This document shows, one piece after another, positions 8,142 through 15,720 of a stretch of DNA of 16,360 nucleotides. Below the pieces are notes generated by a model. It ran no database searches, was not told where the DNA came from, and saw nothing but the letters and a program-made list of their open reading frames with translations. The stretch's first letter is position 1, and the number at the start of each line of letters is the position of its first letter. Source of the stretch: JBFHES01 sp041584015 (lineage in GTDB: Bacteria > Bacteroidota > Bacteroidia > Bacteroidales > M50B96); assembly GCA_041584015.1 (NCBI GenBank), contig JBFHES010000083.1, forward strand, positions 1 through 16,360, read 5' to 3'. The position numbers and the translations under genes are program-made.

Positions 8142-8906
8142 TTATCGAATTCGTTTCATATTCTGCTGCGAAAAGAAGCTTTCTTTTATGGGTTTGTTGA
8201 ATTGAATCTCGTCAATTACAACAACGGTTTTGTGTCCTTCTTCTTCTGCTGGAATTATTTCCATACGCGAAGGAATCAAGCGCCCGTCCATTACTTTCAT
8301 TTCCAAACCGAGTTCGGTTCTAATGAGATAATCTTCCTCATCGTAAAGCTCGGCCTTAAGAATCATGTATTCGGTTTTATCTACCCAGCGTACTTGTGAG
8401 CCCCAAACAACGTTGGCATCCTCTTTTGCAATCATCTTAATTTTATAGCAATCTCTGCCTGCCACTTCTTCCGTGCCAACAAACTCATGGGTGTAGTCCT
8501 TCACAATGGACGATTCCTTAAGAATGTCATCGTTGGTATAATCTGAGCCCATCCAGCCTTGCGACATGAGCGAAGGAGGTAGCTTTATCATTCGTGAAAT
8601 CTTTGGGTTCCAGTTCCACATTTCATTTCCGCGCTTCAGAAATGTTTGACCTTTCTCTTTGGCCGGAGCAGTAATTAGGGTAAGCGAACTTTCTGTCCCT
8701 TTTCCCCACGATTTAAATTGGACGGTTCTGGTCCAGTCCGGACGAACAATCTGCATGGTCATGATGGCAATGCTCGATTCTTCTCCTTTTGTTTTGTCGT
8801 CAGCTTTTTTGATAATCTCTTTAGCCGACAATTCTTGCTGGGCATGAAGTGTTCCGGTTGATAGGAACAAGCATAAGGCAAGAATTAGTTTGATTGGGTT
8901 TTTCAT
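8142..8906 (-). CDS. Outer membrane lipoprotein-sorting protein, LolA-like (PF17131 type)
   Basis: This 254-residue periplasmic protein has a signal peptide (residues 1-22, ending TLHAQ). It resembles the LolA-like fold used by PF17131 and DUF1329 proteins, a half-open beta-barrel that carries hydrophobic molecules. Characteristic parts are the hydrophobic strand TVQFKSWGKGTESSL, the MWNWNPKISRMIKLPPSLM segment (residues 96-114), and MGSDYTNDDI at 119-128, a hallmark of this group. Pfam-type proteins like this occur next to RND or ABC exporters and are thought to ferry lipids between membranes. The gene starts 2 bases after the regulator stop and is followed by the two permeases, so it is likely the periplasmic carrier of the system. 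No lipobox cysteine is seen, so it should be soluble. Confidence 0.88.
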   Translation of the reverse strand: MKNPIKLILALCLFLSTGTLHAQQELSAKEIIKKADDKTKGEESSIAIMTMQIVRPDWTRTVQFKSWGKGTESSLTLITAPAKEKGQTFLKRGNEMWNWNPKISRMIKLPPSLMSQGWMGSDYTNDDILKESSIVKDYTHEFVGTEEVAGRDCYKIKMIAKEDANVVWGSQVRWVDKTEYMILKAELYDEEDYLIRTELGLEMKVMDGRLIPSRMEIIPAEEEGHKTVVVIDEIQFNKPIKESFFSQQNMKRIR

Positions 8907-8908
8907 GA

Positions 8909-9487
8909 TTACTTGTTTATATATCGTTTAATTAAAGCGTCAACAACACTGTCGAGTGGAAACATATCCGGAGAAACCGTACATGCTAGTCCTATTCCTT
9001 TCATGGTAAAAGCAAACAACATCATTTCCATTTCAGGGTTTTCATATCCTTTAGCTTCAAAATACTTGCTGAAAGTAATATTCATCTGTTTGGAGATGTG
9101 GTTTAAATCAGAGTGGTTTAGCTGCTCAGCGTCAAGCTGCATGGTGAGTGTAAAATACAATTTCCAAAAAGTAACATTCTCTTTAATTTGCACAAAGCTC
9201 TGCTTTACATAATACACAAACTCATCGTCTGTAAGCACACCGTCATGATTCGGATCAAACAGATCTATTAATTTCATGCTGGTATCGTAAATGATCTGGT
9301 TGAGTAGATCGTCCTTGCTCTCAAAGTAATTATACATTAGTCCTTTTGAGATGCCGGCTTGCTGAGCTATCTTACTAATCGGTGTTTTATGGAATCCTTC
9401 GTTAGCAAACAAATCCATGGCCACCTTCATAATCAGTTCCCGCTTGGCTTCTCTAATCTCGTCATATTGTTCCGGTGTTCTTGGCAT
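8909..9487 (-). CDS. TetR/AcrR-family transcriptional regulator with an EF-hand loop
   Basis: This 192-residue protein has an N-terminal TetR helix-turn-helix at about 15-58, including DLFANEGFHKTPISKIAQQA and GISKGLMYNYFESKDDLL, the family signature. The C-terminal part is the ligand/dimer domain. Unusually, residues 78-89 read DPNHDGVLTDDE. This matches the calcium-binding EF-hand loop at every key position: Asp1, Asn3, Asp5, Gly6, hydrophobic 8 and Glu12. Amphipathic helices flank it (MKLIDLF before, FVYYVKQSF after). It sits at the end of the helix that links the two domains. The gene heads the export operon, two bases before the LolA-like gene. A 20-bp inverted repeat lies 20 bases upstream, so self-regulation is likely. 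Calcium control is inference. Confidence 0.92.
   Translation of the reverse strand: MPRTPEQYDEIREAKRELIMKVAMDLFANEGFHKTPISKIAQQAGISKGLMYNYFESKDDLLNQIIYDTSMKLIDLFDPNHDGVLTDDEFVYYVKQSFVQIKENVTFWKLYFTLTMQLDAEQLNHSDLNHISKQMNITFSKYFEAKGYENPEMEMMLFAFTMKGIGLACTVSPDMFPLDSVVDALIKRYINK
9221..9256 (-). other. EF-hand calcium-binding loop coding segment inside the TetR gene
   Basis: These 36 bases encode DPNHDGVLTDDE, residues 78-89 of the regulator. The ligand positions are Asp78 (X), Asn80 (Y), Asp82 (Z), Thr86 (-X) and Glu89 (-Z), with Gly83 at the turn and Leu85 at the hydrophobic position. Only one such loop is present; canonical EF-hands usually come in pairs, though a TetR dimer would bring two copies together. 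Confidence 0.85.
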
Positions 9488-9506
9488 ATCAGTATAGAAT
9501 TATTTA

Positions 9507-9526
9507 TTGACTGAACGGTTGGTCAA
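9507..9526. promoter_or_regulatory. Probable TetR operator: TTGAC-N10-GTCAA inverted repeat
   Basis: The 20 bases TTGACTGAACGGTTGGTCAA have perfect 5-bp ends and further pairing inside (7 of 10 positions symmetric overall). The repeat lies 20 bases upstream of the tetR start. Length and form are typical of TetR-family operators. On the minus strand its upstream end supplies TTG, a possible -33 element, so a bound regulator would block transcription. The matching -7 element is poor. Confidence 0.65.
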
Positions 9527-9683
9527 AATAATGACATATTTTTTAATCCACCAAATAAAATTTCATTTTTTATTGAAAATTGCATTTCAGCCCTAAAAAG
9601 AGAAAATCATATTTTCATACCCATTAGTCCTAATTTAAAAACATTTCATTTAAGGAATTAAGGTATTGTTTTACTTTTTTTCC

Positions 9684-9691
9684 TATTTTTG
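9684..9691 (+). promoter_or_regulatory. Bacteroidota -7 promoter element for the nap operon
   Basis: TATTTTTG matches TAnnTTTG exactly and lies 49 bases before the napA ATG, giving an expected leader of about 45 bases. The best upstream TTG (9666-9668) is only 15 bases away rather than about 19, so the -33 element is weak. That may mean an activator is needed. The rest of the gap from 9527 is AT-rich and has no other clear site. Confidence 0.55.
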
Positions 9692-9740
9692 AATTCTGAA
9701 CGAACGAGTAAGAAGAAAATAATCAAAAGCGATCCATATT

Positions 9741-12530
9741 ATGAGTTTATCAAGAAGAGATTTTATTAAATGTTCTGCGGTTGCATCTGCGGCCACAGCT
9801 ATTGGTATAGCTATACCAAACGACATTCAGGCATCAGCCTCTTCAGCCGAAGCAAATTGGAAATGGGACAAAGCTGTTTGTCGTTTTTGCGGCACCGGAT
9901 GTGGTATTATGGTAGCCACAAAAGAAGATAAGATAGTTGCAGTAAAAGGCGATCCAGCCGCTCCTGTTAATCGAGGATTGAATTGTATTAAAGGCTATTT
10001 CAATGCAAAGATCATGTATGGAGCCGACCGCTTAAAGAAGCCCTTACTAAGAATGGACGAGGCCGGTAATTTCAGTAAGACTGGTAAATTCAAGCCCATA
10101 AGCTGGAAACGTGCTTTTGATGAAATGGAACATCATATTAAAAAATCGCTGAAGGAATTAGGTCCTACAGGCATAGGTATTTTCTCTTCAGGACAATATA
10201 CAGTGCAGGAGGGGTATGCGGCGGTTAAGCTTACAAAGGGTGGATTCCGTTCGAATAATATTGACCCAAATGCACGCCACTGTATGGCATCGGCAGTTGC
10301 CGGTTTTATTCAAACCTTTGGTATTGATGAGCCAGCTGGGTGTTATGATGATATTGAAATTACAGATTCGTTTGCACTTTGGGGAGCGAATATGGCAGAA
10401 ATGCATCCGATTCTATGGTCGCGTGTTACCGACAGAAAATTATCTGCTCCTGACAAGGTAAAGATCTTTAACCTTTCTACATACACGAACAGATGTACTG
10501 ATTTATCGGATACTGAGATTATTTTTAAACCGCATACCGATCTGGCTATCTGGAATTACATTGCTCGTGAGATTGTGTACAATCATCCTGAGTCAATTGA
10601 TTGGGACTTTATAAATAAGCACATTGTTTTTGCAACCGGGCCTGTTGATATAGGTTACGGAATGCGAACGGCAGATCATAAGAAGTTTACCGACCTGGAG
10701 CGAGAAACAGTGAAGAAGGAATCTGCAAAATTGCTTTCCAAGGCCGAAGGTACAGCACTGTCGTCGCTTGGTTACAAAGAAGGTGATCGAATGGAAATGA
10801 AGAATGCCGGAACCGCAAACAAACACTGGAAAATTTCATTCGAAGAATTTAAGAGAGGTCTGGCACCTTACACCTTAGATTATGTTGCAGATCTTTCGAA
10901 AGGAAATGAAGACGAAGATCTTGCTGCTTACAAGGCAAAATTAAAGGACTTAGCCAGCATCTATATTGAGAAAGGTCGTAAAGTTGTTTCATTCTGGACA
11001 ATGGGAATGAATCAGCACACCAGAGGAACCTGGGTGAACGAGCAATCATACATGGTACATTTTCTTGTAGGCAAACAAGCCAAGCCTGGAAATGGTGCGT
11101 TTAGTTTAACTGGTCAACCTAGTGCATGTGGAACTGCTCGCGAGGTGGGAACATTCTCGCATAGGTTACCAGCCGATATGGTTGTTGCCAATCCGAAACA
11201 TCGTGAGGTCTCTGAAAAAATATGGAAACTTCCGAAGAAGACCTTGAATCCAAAAGTAGGATCTCATTTAATGAAAATTCATCGCGACATAGAAGATGGT
11301 AAAATCAAATTTGCCTGGATCAATGTATGTAACCCATATCACAACACGGCAAGTGCTAATCATTGGATAAAAGCTGCTCGCGAAATGGACAACTTTATTG
11401 TGGTGAGCGATGGCTATCCGGGTATCTCTGCAAAAGTATCCGACCTGATTTTACCGTCGGCAATGATTTATGAAAAATGGGGTGCCTATGGTAATGCCGA
11501 AAGAAGAACACAGCATTGGAAGCAGCAAGTAACACCGATTGGTGATGCAATGCCTGATGTGTGGCAATTTGTGGAATTATCAAAGAGATTTAAACTTGAT
11601 GAAGTTTGGGGCGCTAGCGATATTCCTGGTTTAGAAGGAGGATTACCAGATGTAATGGAAGATGCCAGGGCAATGGGCTATACATCAGACAATACTTTAT
11701 ATGATGTGTTATTTGCCAACGATGAAGCCAAATCATATGCATGGCCGGATCCAATCGGCAAGGACACAATAAATACCGAAGCCGAAGGAGATAAACGAGC
11801 GGTTGTTGGATCAGACGATCAACCATTTAATGGTTACGGATTTTTCATTCAAAAATACTTATGGGAAGAGTACCGTAAGTTTGGAGAAGGTAAAGCTCAT
11901 GACTATGCCGACTTTGATACATACCATAAAGTACGCGGATTAAAATGGCCGGTTGTTGATGGTAAAGAAACACAGTGGCGTTTTAATGCAACATACGATC
12001 CTTATGCCAGAAAAGCTGACACCGGAGATTTTGCTTTCTACGGTAAAGCGCTGAAGGAAATTCCGCAGGGCAATTTAAAAGGACCGGATAAAGCACAAGG
12101 CAAATATAAATTAACGAACAAAGCAAAAATCTTCTTCAGACCATATATGGATCCACCGGAAATGCCGGATAAGAATTTCCCTCTATGGCTGTCTACCGGT
12201 AGAGTGTTAGAGCATTGGCACAGCGGAACAATGACCATGCGCGTGCCAGAGTTATATCGTGCAGTACCCGAGGCGCTTTGCTATATGAACCCTGATGATG
12301 CCAAGTCTTACGGTTTTATAGACGGAGATTTAATTTGGGTTGAATCCAGGAGAGGTAAGGTAAAAGCACACGTTGAGCTTAGAGGAAGAAACAGATGCCC
12401 GAAAGGTTTAATATATGTGCCTTGGTTCGACGAGAAGGTGTTCATCAATAAGGTATGTCTTGATGCTACCTGTCCAATCTCTAAGCAAACAGACTTTAAG
12501 AAATGTGCGGTTAAAGTATATAAAGCGTAA
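9741..12530 (+). CDS. napA: Periplasmic nitrate reductase catalytic subunit NapA
   Basis: This 929-residue enzyme reduces nitrate to nitrite in the periplasm. It has a Tat signal (SRRDFIK at 4-10). The N-terminal [4Fe-4S] cluster is bound by C47, C50, C54 and C82, with Lys84 placed to relay electrons to the Mo-bisMGD cofactor. The Mo-ligating cysteine is C181 in DPNARHCMASA, the NapA hallmark. Long runs match NapA throughout, such as CYDDIE, NMAEMHPILW, LTGQPSACGTAREVGTFSHR, GAYGNAERRTQ, LSTGRVLEHWHSGTM and the ending QTDFKKCAV. The enterobacterial enzyme is near 828 residues. This one is about 100 longer, with insertions near 325-365 and 640-690, like the Campylobacter/Wolinella form as I recall it. 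It is the first gene of the operon. Confidence 0.97.
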   Translation: MSLSRRDFIKCSAVASAATAIGIAIPNDIQASASSAEANWKWDKAVCRFCGTGCGIMVATKEDKIVAVKGDPAAPVNRGLNCIKGYFNAKIMYGADRLKKPLLRMDEAGNFSKTGKFKPISWKRAFDEMEHHIKKSLKELGPTGIGIFSSGQYTVQEGYAAVKLTKGGFRSNNIDPNARHCMASAVAGFIQTFGIDEPAGCYDDIEITDSFALWGANMAEMHPILWSRVTDRKLSAPDKVKIFNLSTYTNRCTDLSDTEIIFKPHTDLAIWNYIAREIVYNHPESIDWDFINKHIVFATGPVDIGYGMRTADHKKFTDLERETVKKESAKLLSKAEGTALSSLGYKEGDRMEMKNAGTANKHWKISFEEFKRGLAPYTLDYVADLSKGNEDEDLAAYKAKLKDLASIYIEKGRKVVSFWTMGMNQHTRGTWVNEQSYMVHFLVGKQAKPGNGAFSLTGQPSACGTAREVGTFSHRLPADMVVANPKHREVSEKIWKLPKKTLNPKVGSHLMKIHRDIEDGKIKFAWINVCNPYHNTASANHWIKAAREMDNFIVVSDGYPGISAKVSDLILPSAMIYEKWGAYGNAERRTQHWKQQVTPIGDAMPDVWQFVELSKRFKLDEVWGASDIPGLEGGLPDVMEDARAMGYTSDNTLYDVLFANDEAKSYAWPDPIGKDTINTEAEGDKRAVVGSDDQPFNGYGFFIQKYLWEEYRKFGEGKAHDYADFDTYHKVRGLKWPVVDGKETQWRFNATYDPYARKADTGDFAFYGKALKEIPQGNLKGPDKAQGKYKLTNKAKIFFRPYMDPPEMPDKNFPLWLSTGRVLEHWHSGTMTMRVPELYRAVPEALCYMNPDDAKSYGFIDGDLIWVESRRGKVKAHVELRGRNRCPKGLIYVPWFDEKVFINKVCLDATCPISKQTDFKKCAVKVYKA

Positions 12531-12532
12531 CC

Positions 12533-13324
12533 ATGGAAAAGAATAATTTCAATTCATCCAGACGTGATGCCTTGAAAAAGCTTTTCAAAGGAACAGGTTT
12601 TTTAGGTATGGGCGGAACGCTTTGGACCGGATTATCATCCGGATTGGCCAAGGGTGAGCTTGTGCTACGACCACCTGCTGCTCTTGATGAACCCAATTTT
12701 ATTAAAGCATGTATTAAGTGTGGAGCCTGTGTAGAGGCTTGTCCTTATGACAGTCTGAAACTAGCGACCGTAAACACCGAAGGTGCATTGGGAGCACCGC
12801 ATTTTGAACCTCGTGAGGTTCCTTGCTATATGTGCCCAACTGTGCCATGTGTTCCAGCTTGTCCGAGCGGTGCTTTGGATATTACCAAGCTTCAGGCTGA
12901 GGGCGATCAGATGGATATAAATAAATCCAGGATGGGATTAGCGGTTGTGCATAAGGAAACTTGTATCGCTTTCTGGGGTATTCAATGTGATGCCTGTTAT
13001 CGCGCTTGCCCATTAATCGACGAAGCAATAACGCTTCAATACGAAAAGAACGAACGTACAGGAAAGCATGCTTATCTAAAGCCGGTTATTAACAGCGACA
13101 TTTGCACTGGCTGTGGTATTTGCGAGCATGCTTGCGTTACCGAGCTACCTGCCATAAAGGTCCTTCCAATAGATGTTTCAACGGGTAAAGTTGGTAATCA
13201 TTATGTTAAAGGATGGGACACTAAAGATGAGCAGCGTATTAATAATTCGCAGCATAACGCAACGGAAAGTGACGATGGTTCATTGGATTATTTAAACGAC
13301 TGGGAAAGCTTAATCGATGACTAA
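12533..13324 (+). CDS. napG: Ferredoxin-type quinol dehydrogenase subunit NapG
   Basis: This 263-residue periplasmic iron-sulfur protein has a twin-arginine signal (SSRRDALKKLFKG, residues 8-20). Four cysteine quartets for [4Fe-4S] clusters are visible: C60/63/66/70, C98/101/106/110, C144/152/155/159 and C191/194/197/201. Spacing and length fit NapG. With NapH it takes electrons from menaquinol and passes them to NapB and NapA. This is the route needed here because no NapC is encoded. The gene begins 2 bases after napA and overlaps napH by 8 bases, which implies coupled translation. After the last cluster a hydrophilic tail of about 60 residues runs to the end. Confidence 0.95.
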   Translation: MEKNNFNSSRRDALKKLFKGTGFLGMGGTLWTGLSSGLAKGELVLRPPAALDEPNFIKACIKCGACVEACPYDSLKLATVNTEGALGAPHFEPREVPCYMCPTVPCVPACPSGALDITKLQAEGDQMDINKSRMGLAVVHKETCIAFWGIQCDACYRACPLIDEAITLQYEKNERTGKHAYLKPVINSDICTGCGICEHACVTELPAIKVLPIDVSTGKVGNHYVKGWDTKDEQRINNSQHNATESDDGSLDYLNDWESLIDD

Positions 13325-14117
13325 AAAATTACATTCATACCGATTCCTGGTTGCAAGACGAATAGTTCAAGCTACCATTATGCTCCTTTTTATTGGTGCA
13401 AACTACTTTGGCTGGAAGGTGCTAAGCGGAAACTATTCATCTGCTTTGGCTTTTGATAGCATTCATTTAACCGATCCTTTTGCTGCCTTGCAGATTCTTG
13501 CAGCAGGTTTTGCCATTGGTGTTGATGCAACTATAGGTGCCCTAATCATATTGCTTTTTTATGCGCTAATTGCAGGTCGTTCATTTTGTAGCTGGGTTTG
13601 TCCGATGAATCCGGTAATGGACTTGTCCAATTGGTTAAATAAAAAGTGGAAGCTAACGAGCAAGGAAGGAGCTGTTGTTCTATCAAGAAATATACGCTAT
13701 TGGATCTTAGCCCTTAGCTTGATATTATCAGTCATACTTGGTTATGGAGCTTTCGAAATGATCAGCCCAATTGGTATACTTCACCGTAATCTTATTTTTG
13801 GTTTTGGTACCGGACTATTTGCGGTGCTGTTTGTTTTCCTAATTGATTTACTAATCAAGCCCAATGCGTTTTGTGGATATTTATGTCCGCTTGGCGCTTT
13901 CTATTCTTTGATCAGCAAATTTCGATTGATCAAAGTAAAACACATTCAAGAAAATTGTACTCAATGTAACAAATGCTTTGCGGTTTGTCCCGAGAAGCAA
14001 GTACTCCATATTGTTGGAAAACAAAGTGGCCCAATCGTTTCTGGCGAATGTACCAACTGTGCCCGTTGTATTGAAGTATGTGATGATAATGCATTAAAAT
14101 TTAAAATATTAAAATAA
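13317..14117 (+). CDS. napH: Membrane quinol dehydrogenase subunit NapH
   Basis: This is a 266-residue inner-membrane protein with four likely helices (about 15-35, 58-86, 127-147 and 157-180). Two cytoplasmic CxxxCP motifs of the NapH/NosR/CcoG group are present: CSWVCP (C91, C95) and CGYLCP (C186, C190). Two ferredoxin [4Fe-4S] quartets follow at C214/217/220/224 and C245/248/251/255. NapH oxidises menaquinol and works with NapG. It starts inside the last codons of napG, so the two are made in step. Length and motifs fit the family well. Confidence 0.95.
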   Translation: MTKKLHSYRFLVARRIVQATIMLLFIGANYFGWKVLSGNYSSALAFDSIHLTDPFAALQILAAGFAIGVDATIGALIILLFYALIAGRSFCSWVCPMNPVMDLSNWLNKKWKLTSKEGAVVLSRNIRYWILALSLILSVILGYGAFEMISPIGILHRNLIFGFGTGLFAVLFVFLIDLLIKPNAFCGYLCPLGAFYSLISKFRLIKVKHIQENCTQCNKCFAVCPEKQVLHIVGKQSGPIVSGECTNCARCIEVCDDNALKFKILK

Positions 14118-14118
14118 T

Positions 14119-14129
14119 CAGGAGGTAAT
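14119..14129 (+). promoter_or_regulatory. Strong Shine-Dalgarno sequence before napB
   Basis: CAGGAGGTAAT precedes the ATG at 14130. The core AGGAGGT (14120-14126) is a near-perfect anti-SD match but sits only 3 bases from the start codon. The other starts in this window lack such a site, as expected for Bacteroidota, so napB stands out and this start is well supported. Confidence 0.75.
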
Positions 14130-14714
14130 ATGCAACGTTTAATACTACCATTATTGTTATTAATTATTGTTTCTTGCTCAGAGACAAATGAATCTACGCC
14201 GGTTGATATTAATGAGAACGACCTTGGAATAATATCCGCTAGTGTTTTTTCTGATGACACCAATTTAGATGGCAAAGCCCTGTACGACACAGCAACACCG
14301 GGACATAGCGCAAAATATGAAAGAGCTTTCGAAAATGCTCCTCCAATGATTCCACATAACACTGAAGGATTTTTTCCAATTACAATGAAAAGCAATATTT
14401 GCCTGTCGTGTCATATGCCAGCGGTTGCTGAAGCAGCTGGAGCTGTGGCATTGCCCGAAACTCATTTTACATCCTTGCGTCCGGCCATTACAATGGAGGA
14501 CGGTATTTATAAAACAGATGTTGGTGGAGCAGAAATTGTGAAAAGAAGAACGCCCGAAACGTTAAGTAACTTGTATTTTAGTTGTAACCAGTGTCATGCA
14601 CCACAAGCGACAATCACCGTAGATATCGAGAACCTCTTTACTCCTGAGTTCCGCGAGCTGTTGAATAAAAACCGCTCCACCCTCGATGATCAGGTAACCG
14701 AAGGTATTAGATAG
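14130..14714 (+). CDS. napB: Dihaem cytochrome c subunit NapB, probably a lipoprotein
   Basis: This 194-residue protein passes electrons from NapG to NapA. It has two c-haem sites, CLSCH (C91, C94, H95) and CNQCH (C152, C155, H156). Two upstream histidines could be the distal ligands: H76 in PPMIPH, and H112 in ETHF. The region AFENAPPMIPH is diagnostic of NapB. The N-terminus is unusual. After about 14 hydrophobic residues comes IIVSCSET, a lipobox with Cys16, where classical NapB has a cleaved Sec signal and is soluble. This copy should therefore be lipid-anchored. The gene lies 12 bases after napH with a strong ribosome-binding site. Confidence 0.95.
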   Translation: MQRLILPLLLLIIVSCSETNESTPVDINENDLGIISASVFSDDTNLDGKALYDTATPGHSAKYERAFENAPPMIPHNTEGFFPITMKSNICLSCHMPAVAEAAGAVALPETHFTSLRPAITMEDGIYKTDVGGAEIVKRRTPETLSNLYFSCNQCHAPQATITVDIENLFTPEFRELLNKNRSTLDDQVTEGIR

Positions 14715-14726
14715 TTATGGATCTAA

Positions 14727-15719
14727 ATGCATATTATGCTTAAACAGTTAGCCAGGCTACTCGGGCTGCTATTCATTATGGGGATGTCTAATTTGGGGCA
14801 TGCTCAAACAATCGTACCGCAGAGCATTATAGATTTAAAATCGCCAGTAAATGACTTTGTCCTTGAAATCGATTTAATTTATACGGCAGGTAGCAACGGC
14901 AAATTAAACTGTATCAATATTAATACAAGTGCTGAAATCTGGAGTCTGACTCTGCCATCTATTAAAGATTTTATGGGCGATGAAATAGCTCCTAAACTGT
15001 TAGCCATTGATAAGTTATCAGGAGAAGAAACATTACTGGTCGCTACCCAGGGTAAATCGGGCTATCGGAATGTTTACCTGATAAAGGATCGAAAGGCTGA
15101 TAAGATAATTGAAGACCTGCGCGAAAAATGGATGATCTCAGAAGTTAAATTTATGAACGAGAAGCTGATGGTCATTTCACTCATCAGCAATGAAATTATT
15201 TTATACGATATTAGTAAGCGGAAGGTGGTTTATAAGATTCAAACGGGCCATTCCACCTTAAGTGATATGTGCTTTAATGATGATAAATCTGAGCTGGCAA
15301 TTGCAGATGAAAGTGGTGTTGTAAATATTATTCACACGAAAAGTGGCAAAGCCATTAAGCAGCTCAAGGGTGCAAACCTCGACAAGGTAAATCAGCTCTC
15401 CTATCGCAAGGGTACTATTGTAACTGCCGGGCAAGATCGGCGTTTGGGCATTTATACAATTGATGCCGGGCAGGCAGCGCATCTTGAGTCGGAGTTTTTA
15501 ATTTTTAATACCGGGCTGTCACCAGACTGTAAGTATATAGTTTACACGGCAAATGAACAGCATCAAATGAAAGTAGTTGAACTTTCTTCACAAAAAACGC
15601 TGTTGATCTTACAAGGACATAAAGCCATTGTTACCAAAATTCAATTTGATACCAATACAATTATTTCATCAGCAGAGGATGGTTTAATTTGCATCTGGGA
15701 CATCGCAAAAATTAATTAG
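14727..15719 (+). CDS. napL: NapL-type beta-propeller accessory protein
   Basis: This 330-residue secreted protein has WD40/PQQ-like repeats. The signal peptide ends near LGHAQ; a second in-frame ATG three codons later (14736) gives a cleaner signal and may be the real start. The C-terminal repeat is a clear WD40 unit, with LQGHKAIVTKIQFD, then ISSAEDGLICIWDI (about 297-327). Earlier repeats are more divergent (for example LAIADESGVVNIIHTKSGK). The position between napB and napD, and the propeller fold, match NapL of Campylobacter and Wolinella nap operons. That protein is periplasmic, of ill-defined role, and helps full Nap activity. The name rests on synteny and fold more than on close sequence recall. 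Confidence 0.8.
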   Translation: MHIMLKQLARLLGLLFIMGMSNLGHAQTIVPQSIIDLKSPVNDFVLEIDLIYTAGSNGKLNCININTSAEIWSLTLPSIKDFMGDEIAPKLLAIDKLSGEETLLVATQGKSGYRNVYLIKDRKADKIIEDLREKWMISEVKFMNEKLMVISLISNEIILYDISKRKVVYKIQTGHSTLSDMCFNDDKSELAIADESGVVNIIHTKSGKAIKQLKGANLDKVNQLSYRKGTIVTAGQDRRLGIYTIDAGQAAHLESEFLIFNTGLSPDCKYIVYTANEQHQMKVVELSSQKTLLILQGHKAIVTKIQFDTNTIISSAEDGLICIWDIAKIN

Positions 15720-15720
15720 A

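Noticed and set aside
9576..9591. TGAAA-N6-TTTCA partial inverted repeat upstream of napA, considered as a CRP/FNR-family site
   Set aside because: It lies in very AT-rich DNA where such symmetry arises by chance, lacks the TTGA/TCAA-type core of known FNR sites, and is about 95 bases from the -7 box.
13961..14395. A 144-codon minus-strand open frame across the napH/napB junction
   Set aside because: It lies opposite two well-supported genes with haem and iron-sulfur motifs, and its translation shows no signal, domain or ribosome-binding site. It is a shadow frame.
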